A stretch of 11,580 nucleotides of DNA from Erysipelotrichaceae bacterium UBA4808 (GTDB taxonomy: Bacteria > Bacillota_I > Bacilli_A > Erysipelotrichales > Erysipelotrichaceae), in NCBI GenBank assembly GCA_002402585.1, contig DHGC01000045.1:12020-23599 (forward strand), given 5' to 3'. How positions within the stretch are numbered: the first letter of the stretch is position 1; every line of letters starts with the position of its first letter. The translations under genes were made by a program, and so were the position numbers. Below are positions 1-6,252 of this stretch, piece after piece. Under the pieces are notes generated by a model. That model did no database searches. It was given only the letters and a program-made list of their open reading frames with translations, and was not told the DNA's origin.

Positions 1-2
1 GA

Positions 3-56
3 GTCGTCCAATTGACACTCTTACAGAATCAAGGCTTCGCTTATGTCAAACCATGA
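3..56 (+). CDS. C-terminal end of an unidentified upstream gene (partial)
   Basis: Reading frame 3 is open from the window edge to a TGA at 54-56 and would encode the last residues VVQLTLLQNQGFAYVKP. The stop overlaps the ATG of the barnase-like gene in an ATGA arrangement, and that ATG has no well-spaced Shine-Dalgarno of its own, since the nearest AAGG is about 18 nt upstream. This suggests translational coupling within an operon. Only 17 codons are visible, so no family can be named. The frame could also be open by chance; the coupling geometry is the main support. Confidence 0.45.
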   Translation, partial: VVQLTLLQNQGFAYVKP

Positions 57-472
57 GTAGAATCAAGCAGTTTTTATTCATAACACTTGTTCTCTTAAGT
101 GCTTGTACAAAAGTTGAACTCAGCATTGAGAAGGATCAAGCATATTCTGCCAAAAGTGAGGTTGCGTTATATATCCATACCTATGATGAACTGCCCCCAA
201 ATTATCTAACGAAAGATGAAGCGTATGCTTTGGGATGGGATGCGGAGAAGGGGAATCTCTGGGATGTGAGTGACAAGATGTCGATTGGCGGTGATCGTTT
301 CTATAATCGTGAAGGTTCACTTCCTGAAAACAAGCGCTACCATGAATGTGACATTGATTATCAAGGCGGGTATCGAGGTGCAAAACGTCTCGTGTATTCG
401 GATGATGGTTGGATCTACTATACAGCTGATCATTATGACAGCTTCGAATTGTTATACGAAGGAGCGAAATGA
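53..472 (+). CDS. Barnase-family guanyl-preferring ribonuclease with lipoprotein signal
   Basis: This is a 139-residue barnase-type (N1/T1 superfamily) RNase, predicted to cleave single-stranded RNA after guanosine. Residues 1-18 form a lipoprotein signal: Arg/Lys-containing start, hydrophobic core, then the lipobox LSAC with Cys18. The mature part aligns with Bacillus barnase over its full length (LPPNYLTKDEA, ALGWDAEKGNL, SIGGDRFYNREG, DIDYQGGYRG, ADHYDSF). Functional residues are all present: Lys54 (barnase Lys27), the general base Glu98 (Glu73), Arg108 and Arg112 (Arg83, Arg87), and the general acid His127 (His102). The next gene encodes a barstar-like inhibitor and overlaps its stop by 4 nt (ATGA). 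Known barnases are secreted free; a lipid-anchored form would be displayed at the membrane surface. The family is clear, but anchoring is inferred from the lipobox only. Confidence 0.93.
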   Translation: MSRIKQFLFITLVLLSACTKVELSIEKDQAYSAKSEVALYIHTYDELPPNYLTKDEAYALGWDAEKGNLWDVSDKMSIGGDRFYNREGSLPENKRYHECDIDYQGGYRGAKRLVYSDDGWIYYTADHYDSFELLYEGAK

Positions 473-729
473 AACATAAGATCCGCCTGAATGGCAAACA
501 CATGTTGGATAAGCATAGTGCACTGGACCATCTTTCCAAACGTTTTGATTTGATGCATCCAGTCCATAATCTGGATGCACTTTGGGATGAGTTGAGCACC
601 TTGCATCGCATCCAAAAAATCACTTTGATCCATGTGAAAGAGCTCTATGCGTATGATGATGGACAAAAGGTTCTGAAGCTGTTGATTGATTATGTTCATA
701 TGAAAGAAGTAACATTTGAGATAAAATAG
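469..729 (+). CDS. Barstar-family RNase inhibitor (immunity protein)
   Basis: This 86-residue cytosolic protein has the length and alpha/beta layout of barstar (89-90 residues). The hallmark NLDALWDEL (residues 34-42) matches the barnase-binding helix of barstar, placing Asp36 and Asp40 where barstar Asp35 and Asp39 plug the RNase active site, with Trp39 equal to Trp38. The position of barstar Tyr29 appears to be His30, and Asp74 roughly replaces Glu76, so the interface has changed, presumably matching its own partner. Translation starts at ATG 469 inside the stop of the RNase gene (ATGA), with AAGGAG at 459-464. Its role is to neutralise RNase that folds before export. The gene order, toxin then inhibitor, supports a cognate pair. 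Confidence 0.9.
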   Translation: MKHKIRLNGKHMLDKHSALDHLSKRFDLMHPVHNLDALWDELSTLHRIQKITLIHVKELYAYDDGQKVLKLLIDYVHMKEVTFEIK

Positions 730-849
730 CCATAATATCTGAGCATATGTCTTATGTCAAAAAAAATAAAATTGATTAAGAGGATTAAGTTTAAAATTCA
801 TACTTAAAGTGATATTCTATTCTCTAAGTGAAAGTAAGAATTATTATCT
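730..849 (+). promoter_or_regulatory. Promoter region of the histidine kinase operon (candidate)
   Basis: This 120-nt AT-rich gap separates barstar from the kinase. The best promoter candidate is an extended -10, TG at 810-811 followed by TATTCT at 813-818, with TTTAAA at 790-795 in the -35 position (17-nt spacer). A GATTAAG direct repeat lies at 774-780 and 783-789. An inverted repeat TTAAGT (785-790) / ACTTAA (802-807) covers the putative -35 and could be an operator. No convincing terminator is seen after barstar. Matches this short are common in AT-rich DNA, so confidence is low. Confidence 0.3.
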
Positions 850-3800
850 ATGAAAAAAACAAATAATCTTAGTCTTAGAAAGCAATTTGCATTACAAGAG
901 ATTCTTTCGGATGTCAGTTCAAATTTTGTGGCCTTCGATGAGAAGAATGCAAAGCAAAGTATAATAGATGCATTAGAACGTCTAGGTCAGTTTGTACATG
1001 CGGATCGCGTCTATGTTTTTGATTACGATTTCAAGGCCAATGTCTGTAACAATACCTACGAATGGTGTCAAAAAGATATCGAACCCATGATCGATCTTTT
1101 ACAAGCGGTTCCTTTAAATGACATCCAAGACTGGGTCAGCAAGCACCTCAAAGGAGAGTCCTTGTATTATCCCGATGTCATGGCTTTGGATCCTAGTGAT
1201 GGTGTTCGACAGATTTTGGAACCGCAAGGTGTTTTAAGTTTGATTGCTGTTCCCATGATGATGGGGAAGAAGTGTTATGGATTCATCGGATTGGATTCAG
1301 TAAAAGAGAAGTATATCTACTCCGAGTTTGAACAAAAGATTCTATGGGACTTCTCGAAAATCCTAATGAATTTTATGCTTAGAATAGAAGCTGAAGATAA
1401 ACTTATTGAATCACAGCTTCAGTTGCGTTCTGTTTTAGATGCACAAGAAGTTCTAATTTTCCGCTACACACCTGATTTTAAAGTCTCTTATATCAATCAA
1501 AAAGCGTTACAATATTTCAAGCGTGTTGAGTCAATGGTACTCAATCGACCAATCTTTGAGTTTATCAAGTTCGAAGAACATCTGCGTTTACCATCAACAA
1601 GCATTCAAACCGAATTCAATACTTGGATCAATGGACTAGCATATTGGATGCAATGGGAAATCATACCAATTTTCAGTAGTTCTAAACAATTGGTTGAAGT
1701 CCAATGCATTGGACGTGATATTTCACAAACCAAACGCATGTCCATGGAGTTGGAGAGTTTTCAAAAGCGTTATGAGTATGTCCTTGAAGCATCCGGTATT
1801 GGTGCATGGGAATGGAACATCCTAACTGAATCCATCACGATCGATAATCAACATGCTTTTCAACTTGGCTTTACAAAAGAAGAACTTTATCCTTTAAGCT
1901 TTGATAAATATGTTCAAATGATTCATCCGGATGATCAAACAAGATTCCAAGACTATTGTGCCAATCTGATTGAAGGTGTTATTGAGAGAATCGTGATTGA
2001 GTATCGCATCAAACACAAACTGGGACATTACATATGGATTAAGGATCAAGGGAAAGTCATGGCTTGGGCACAAGGCAAGTTTGCTCAATTGGTTTATGGG
2101 ACATCACAAGATGTTACTGAAGAACACATCCGACAAGAGCAACTTCGTGTTATCAGTCAAGCCATCGATCAGAATGCGAATGCTTTGATCATAACGAAAG
2201 CCAATTCAGAAATCATTTATGTCAATCAAGCTTTTACTGCAATGATGGGTTATTCAGGAGATGAAGTCATTGGTAAAAGTTCATCAATATTAAATTCTGG
2301 ATATCATGACCGAGCTTTCTATGACCAACTTTGGGCTACGATAAGTCAAGGCCAAACGTGGAAAGGTCGTTTCCGCAATCAAAGAAAGAACGGCGAATAT
2401 TATTGGGAAGAAGCCGCAATTAACCCAGTTATCGATGAACATGGTCAGATTTCCTACTTTATTGCTAATAAATCTGATATCAGTGTGCGGCTTGAATTGG
2501 AACGAAAAATTGAAGTATTCAATGAAAAAGTCAGCAAATTGTTCAAGAATGTACCAGGTTTGGTATTCCAATTTCAAATGCGACCAGATGGTTCAACCTT
2601 CTTCCCATTGGTCAGTGAAGGAATCTCAGACTATGAAGTAACAGCGAATGATGTATTTGAAACCAGCGACCGTTTATATCAGTACATCTTTTCAGAGGAT
2701 CTTAGAATTTTCAAAGAGTCTTTAATCATTTCGGCTGATCAACTGACCCCTTTTGAATTGAAGTTTAGAATCATGCTTCCAAAGAAAGGGTTGCGATGGG
2801 TCAGCGGTTATGCCAATCCAGAGCGTTTGGAAGATGGATCAACACTTTGGCATGGATATCTTCAAGACATTACAGACCAAATTCTTCGTGACAAAGCACT
2901 AAAGGTTATTGAAGAATCACTAAATTTAGCCATCGAAGCCACCAATGCAGGTGTTTGGGACTATGACATGGTTACAGGCAGCGTTCAATATAACGAACAG
3001 TGGAAGATAATGTTGGGCTATGCAGGTGATGAGGTTGAAGCAAATTTTGATGGATGGCGTAAATTATGGCATCCAGACGATGTGAATAAAATTGAAAATG
3101 CAATCGATGCCTACCTTAATAAAGATAACAATAATTATGAAGTCATCCATCGACTGAGACATAAAAATGGAGAGTATCGTTGGATCATGACACGTGGTCG
3201 CATCATTTATGATGATCAGGATAAGCCATTTCGTTGGATTGGAACCAATATCGATATCACTGAACGAATGGAAATTGAAACCATTCTTGAGGAGAACAAT
3301 CGTCAACTATTACACGCTCGAATAGAAGCGGAAAGTGCCAATAAACTTAAAACATTCTTTTTAGCGAATATATCGCATGAGATACGTACACCAATGAATG
3401 CGATTCTAGCATATTCCTATCTACTTAGTAAAGATGAACTCAGTTCAAGCCAAAAAGCAAAATTGAACAACATCATTCGTAGTGGTGAACATCTCATGAA
3501 ACTCATTACGGACATTTTAGACATGTCCATCATCGAATCGGGTAAGCAAAAACTAAACGTGGAAACCTTTGACTTGCATTCCATGATTGAAGATGTTCAG
3601 AGCATTCTAGCGCACCAAGCTCAAAACAAGCATCTGGATTTCATCTTTACACACAATGTCCCACAAGGTATGTTCGTTCAAGGGGATGTGTCGAAATTGC
3701 GACAAATTCTCATCAATCTGGGCAATAATGCGATCAAATTCACTGAGCAAGGCAAGGTGGGAATCAATTTCGAACAGAAGCATTTGGATGCAAAGATATC

Positions 3801-4299
3801 ATTGATTAAAATCTGTGTCACGGATTCTGGACCAGGAATTTCGAGTCATGACTTACAAGAAATCTTTAAACCCTTCGTACATAAAACCTATCGTGAAAAG
3901 GTGGAAGGTACTGGATTAGGCTTGGCAATCACTAAGAACTATTTAGACATGATGGAAGGTCAGATTCAAGTGGAAAATAATCCTGAGGGTGGAGCCAACT
4001 TTTGTGTTGAGCTCAAGCTAAAGCACATGGATCCTCAAAATGAGGTAGAGATGAATTCTCAACAATTCATTCTAAATTTAAGTGAAGAACAACACAACGA
4101 CCAATTGCGCACATTACATCAGAGTGTTGAAGATTGGTCAGGATTTGAAGAAGTGATTCTTAGTGGAGATATCGTTGGAATGCAAACATTTTTAAATCCA
4201 TTTAAGGAAAAACATCCGGAAGCTGTCCAACAATGTGAAGTTTGGATCCATGATTTTGAGTACGAGAAACTATTGAGGTGGATTTATGATGGTGAATGA
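850..4299 (+). CDS. Soluble GAF-(PAS)5 sensor histidine kinase
   Basis: This 1149-residue kinase has no membrane segment and is probably cytosolic. Domains in order: GAF (about 15-175, with EWC at 71-73, EPQGV at 124-128, CYGFIG from 142); five PAS units at about 192-300, 308-425, 433-550, 560-682 and 690-808; a short coil; HisKA (about 835-900) with the H-box SHEIRTP and phosphoacceptor His843; and a HATPase (about 945-1055) with N-box Asn960, G1 box DSGPG (Asp992) and G2 box GTGLGLA (1020-1026). The third PAS resembles the NifL/Aer-like type (LNSGYHDRAFYDQLW, then RKNGEYYWE), some of which bind FAD. A roughly 90-residue helical tail (1058-1149) follows the ATPase; there is no receiver domain. 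It overlaps the next gene by 14 nt, which makes that REC-HD-GYP protein its likely phosphorylation partner. The start codon has only a weak upstream SD. Confidence 0.93.
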   Translation: MKKTNNLSLRKQFALQEILSDVSSNFVAFDEKNAKQSIIDALERLGQFVHADRVYVFDYDFKANVCNNTYEWCQKDIEPMIDLLQAVPLNDIQDWVSKHLKGESLYYPDVMALDPSDGVRQILEPQGVLSLIAVPMMMGKKCYGFIGLDSVKEKYIYSEFEQKILWDFSKILMNFMLRIEAEDKLIESQLQLRSVLDAQEVLIFRYTPDFKVSYINQKALQYFKRVESMVLNRPIFEFIKFEEHLRLPSTSIQTEFNTWINGLAYWMQWEIIPIFSSSKQLVEVQCIGRDISQTKRMSMELESFQKRYEYVLEASGIGAWEWNILTESITIDNQHAFQLGFTKEELYPLSFDKYVQMIHPDDQTRFQDYCANLIEGVIERIVIEYRIKHKLGHYIWIKDQGKVMAWAQGKFAQLVYGTSQDVTEEHIRQEQLRVISQAIDQNANALIITKANSEIIYVNQAFTAMMGYSGDEVIGKSSSILNSGYHDRAFYDQLWATISQGQTWKGRFRNQRKNGEYYWEEAAINPVIDEHGQISYFIANKSDISVRLELERKIEVFNEKVSKLFKNVPGLVFQFQMRPDGSTFFPLVSEGISDYEVTANDVFETSDRLYQYIFSEDLRIFKESLIISADQLTPFELKFRIMLPKKGLRWVSGYANPERLEDGSTLWHGYLQDITDQILRDKALKVIEESLNLAIEATNAGVWDYDMVTGSVQYNEQWKIMLGYAGDEVEANFDGWRKLWHPDDVNKIENAIDAYLNKDNNNYEVIHRLRHKNGEYRWIMTRGRIIYDDQDKPFRWIGTNIDITERMEIETILEENNRQLLHARIEAESANKLKTFFLANISHEIRTPMNAILAYSYLLSKDELSSSQKAKLNNIIRSGEHLMKLITDILDMSIIESGKQKLNVETFDLHSMIEDVQSILAHQAQNKHLDFIFTHNVPQGMFVQGDVSKLRQILINLGNNAIKFTEQGKVGINFEQKHLDAKISLIKICVTDSGPGISSHDLQEIFKPFVHKTYREKVEGTGLGLAITKNYLDMMEGQIQVENNPEGGANFCVELKLKHMDPQNEVEMNSQQFILNLSEEQHNDQLRTLHQSVEDWSGFEEVILSGDIVGMQTFLNPFKEKHPEAVQQCEVWIHDFEYEKLLRWIYDGE

Positions 4300-5368
4300 A
4301 AAAGCTACAATCATGATTGTGGATGATACGGCAGATAATTTAAGACTTCTAAGTGAGATTCTCAATCTATCCGAGTTTCGTGTTCTCGCATTTAAAAAAG
4401 GTCAAATGGCCCTGGATGCGATTCTTCTTGATAAACCGGATCTTATTCTACTGGATATCATGATGCCTGAAATCGATGGTTATGACTTCTGTCAACGTTT
4501 GAAAATCAGTCCCGTGACGAAGGAAATTCCTATCATCTTCATTAGTGCTCTGAGTGGTGTTGATGATAAGGTTAAAGCCTTTGGTTTGGGAGGTGTCGAT
4601 TATATTACGAAACCCTTTCAAGCAGAAGAAGTCTTGGCACGGGTTAAAACGCATATCAAGCTTCACAAGCTTCAAGCTCAGCTTGAGGATTACAATCGTC
4701 ATTTAGAAGGTAAGATTGATGAAAGAGCCAAAGAACTACTCAATGCACAGCGTGCTTTAGGTTTGGCGTTGGCAAAGTTGACTGAATTAAGAGATTATGA
4801 GACAGGTCAACATATCGAACGTGTTCAAAACCTATGTCAAGTATTAGCTTGTTATACCTATCAAGCTGGATATTATCAATCGATTTTAACAGAAGACTTC
4901 ATTCGAGACTTATTTTATGCCTCGGCCTTGCATGATATTGGCAAGGTAGGCATTCCAGATGATATCTTATTAAAGCCAGGCAAGTTGGATGTGATGGAAT
5001 TTGCCATTATCAAGAAGCATGTCGATATTGGAGCGCAAACTCTTGAAGATGTGATGAAGTACCATACTAATAATTCGATTTTAAATATGGGTGTAGATGT
5101 GATCAAGTATCACCATGAGAAATGGAATGGTAAAGGTTACAACCTTGGCTTAAGCGGAGAAAACATTCCTTTATCAGCACGCATCATGGCTTTGATCGAC
5201 GTCTATGATGCACTTCGCTCTAAACGGCCTTACAAAGAAGCTTGGACACACTTAGAGGCTTGCAAACTGGTTGAAAGTGAAAAGGGTCAACACTTTGATC
5301 CGATACTTGTTGAAGTGTTTTTAAATAATCATGTGGAATTTGATCATATCTTTACACAAATAAAATAG
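4286..5368 (+). CDS. REC-HD-GYP response regulator (c-di-GMP phosphodiesterase)
   Basis: This 360-residue protein has an N-terminal receiver (about 7-125): acidic pair Asp13/Asp14, phosphoacceptor Asp57 in LLDIMMPEIDG, Ser87 and Lys109. A charged linker helix (125-155) leads to an HD-GYP domain (about 160-350). Expected metal or substrate residues are visible: ETGQH (His176), the HD pair His216-Asp217 followed by IGK, His245, His276-His277 and Asp305. HD-GYP enzymes hydrolyse c-di-GMP to pGpG or GMP. The signature loop reads HHEKWNGKGYN instead of HHExxDGxGYP, so both the Asp and the Pro are Asn here. The gene lies inside the end of the kinase gene. GAGGTGG at 4275-4281 fits the second ATG (4289) slightly better than the first (4286); either start leaves the domains intact. 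Confidence 0.92.
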   Translation: MMVNEKATIMIVDDTADNLRLLSEILNLSEFRVLAFKKGQMALDAILLDKPDLILLDIMMPEIDGYDFCQRLKISPVTKEIPIIFISALSGVDDKVKAFGLGGVDYITKPFQAEEVLARVKTHIKLHKLQAQLEDYNRHLEGKIDERAKELLNAQRALGLALAKLTELRDYETGQHIERVQNLCQVLACYTYQAGYYQSILTEDFIRDLFYASALHDIGKVGIPDDILLKPGKLDVMEFAIIKKHVDIGAQTLEDVMKYHTNNSILNMGVDVIKYHHEKWNGKGYNLGLSGENIPLSARIMALIDVYDALRSKRPYKEAWTHLEACKLVESEKGQHFDPILVEVFLNNHVEFDHIFTQIK

Positions 5369-5907
5369 CTTCACACTCCTGACTCAAAGATTGATTTAAT
5401 TAGGTACATTGTGCCTAATGATTTAAAAAATAAGCCATCATTTTTCATACCTTTTTCTAAAATCGAAAAATACACTACACGAATGACAGTATTATTAGCA
5501 GAAAAATATAAGGACCGAAACACTGAGTTTATTGAGTTACATGAAAATGTTGAGAAAAACGTTGGCCTTTATTCTGCCGGCTTGAAACTGGATTCTCCAC
5601 TCTGAAAGTAAAAACTAAAGATTAAATAGAAGATTCGATTGTTCCTGACAGAGCATTCTTGGTTGAAGTCGATGTTGAAGAATTGAATTAGTTTGAACCA
5701 TTCTTTTATTTGGAATTTGATTAAGAATTGTTTTGCTGGATATATATAATCAGAAATTCAAGAAAATATGTAATGACAAATAGGATGAATCTTGTTTTAG
5801 TACAGTAGTTAGATCTTGATTTTGTTGATAATATTTCATCTGATCACTTTAAAAAAATCAATTCAATTAAAGACCATCCTATTAATGCTAAGCATTCTCT
5901 CAAGTAG
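5369..5907 (+). pseudogene. Probable decayed coding sequence, frameshifted with several stops
   Basis: No intact gene is visible here, but two adjoining frames read like protein. Frame 2 is open from directly after the HD-GYP stop to 5605 (for example KYKDRNTEFIELHENVEKN). Near 5581-5600 a plausible continuation moves to frame 1 (IEDSIVPDRAFLVEVDVEEL, then FEPFFYLEFD, then DLDFVDNISSDHFKKINSI). Frame 1 is broken by TAA 5623, TAG 5689, TAA 5722, TAG 5806 and TAG 5905. This pattern fits an eroded gene with at least one frameshift. I do not recognise the family. The first stretch (5411-5605, GTG start) could instead be a small real gene of 64 residues, but it has no clear ribosome binding site. 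Confidence 0.35.
5399..5419 (+). other. Hairpin just after the kinase/HD-GYP operon
   Basis: ATTAGGTAC (5399-5407) pairs with GTGCCTAAT (5411-5419) over nine pairs, one of them T-G, around a 3-nt loop. It lies 30 nt past the HD-GYP stop, where a terminator would be expected. No T-run follows it, so it is not a canonical Rho-independent terminator. It may stabilise the mRNA 3' end. Confidence 0.35.
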
Positions 5908-6112
5908 CAAAGTAATGAAAATTAATGATCTAAGATCAATACTTACGAGTATTTATAATAATAAAAATGATAATAGTTATTGCCATTCTATTATATTCAT
6001 GAAATAATGAAAATTAGATTTGTAGTTGTAGATAAAAGTGTAAACTATTTGATTTCTTAAAAGCATTTTTTATCGAAATTGCGTACTTACTAATATTTGA
6101 ATTTTACTATAG
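5908..6112 (+). other. AT-rich non-coding region; likely promoter of the riboswitch transcript
   Basis: No convincing gene is seen here, only very AT-rich DNA with many stops in all frames. A short dyad TGATC-TAA-GATCA occurs near 5927. The transcript carrying the riboswitch must start close to the end of this stretch. Two -10-like hexamers are present, TAATAT at 6091-6096 and TACTAT at 6105-6110, but neither has a good -35 at normal spacing. The upstream one would leave room for the full P1 stem of the aptamer. Confidence 0.3.
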
Positions 6113-6199
6113 ACATTGAAGATAAAGGCAAACAATGTGAAAACATTGGACGCAAAACTAAAGGGCCTTTAAAATGGTAGCCAGTTCCCGAGTAAATGT
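6113..6199 (+). ncRNA. Cyclic-di-GMP-I (GEMM) riboswitch aptamer
   Basis: The region matches the class I c-di-GMP riboswitch consensus. AAAGGCAAAC (6124-6133) is followed by P2, a perfect six-pair stem CAATGT/ACATTG (6133-6138 and 6143-6148) capped by the GAAA tetraloop (6139-6142). Then come GGACGCAAA (6148-6156), the conserved joining strand with the intercalating A; the short P3 with CTAAAGGGCC and the GGTAGCC return strand (6158-6182); and the closing TTCCCG (6185-6190) containing the ligand-binding C. ACATT (6113-6117) can pair with AATGT (6195-6199) to close P1. It lies directly upstream of a gene with GGDEF and EAL domains, the usual kind of target for this RNA. Ligand specificity is assigned from family knowledge. 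Confidence 0.93.
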
Positions 6200-6252
6200 T
6201 TTTTGTTTACTCAAATAGCAATAATAACAGTTGTTATTTTGAAAGGATTATT
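6190..6252 (+). promoter_or_regulatory. Riboswitch expression platform and ribosome binding site
   Basis: Two hairpins follow the aptamer. GAGTAAA (6190-6196) pairs with TTTACTC (6206-6212) and shares bases with the 3' side of P1, so the two folds exclude each other. AATAAC (6223-6228) pairs with GTTATT (6233-6238) around AGTT, ending next to the Shine-Dalgarno GAAAGGA (6241-6247), 5 nt before ATG 6253. An alternative pairing, ATAATAA (6221-6227) with TTATTAT (6248-6254), would enclose the Shine-Dalgarno and part of the start codon. There is no T-run typical of an intrinsic terminator, so control of translation initiation seems more likely. Whether c-di-GMP turns the gene on or off cannot be read from this. 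Confidence 0.5.

Noticed and set aside
120..623. 167-codon minus-strand ORF across the barnase and barstar genes
   Set aside because: It is antisense to two clearly recognised genes and shows no protein-family motif.
5399..5419. Rho-independent terminator after the HD-GYP gene
   Set aside because: The stem is good but neither strand has a T-run after it, so I list it only as a hairpin.
5816..6007. 63-codon ORF with a TTG start in the AT-rich gap
   Set aside because: It has low-complexity Ile/Leu/Ser/Asn composition and no Shine-Dalgarno; the coding-like text in this area is in a different frame.
6007..6060. 17-codon ORF (MKIRFVVVDKSVNYLIS)
   Set aside because: It is too short, has no ribosome binding site, and is surrounded by stops; possibly part of the same decayed region but not supportable alone.
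6196..6252. In-frame ATG at 6196 as the start of the EAL protein
   Set aside because: It lies within the 3' side of the riboswitch and its hairpin and has no Shine-Dalgarno; ATG 6253 has GAAAGGA at ideal spacing and the PAS domain begins soon after.
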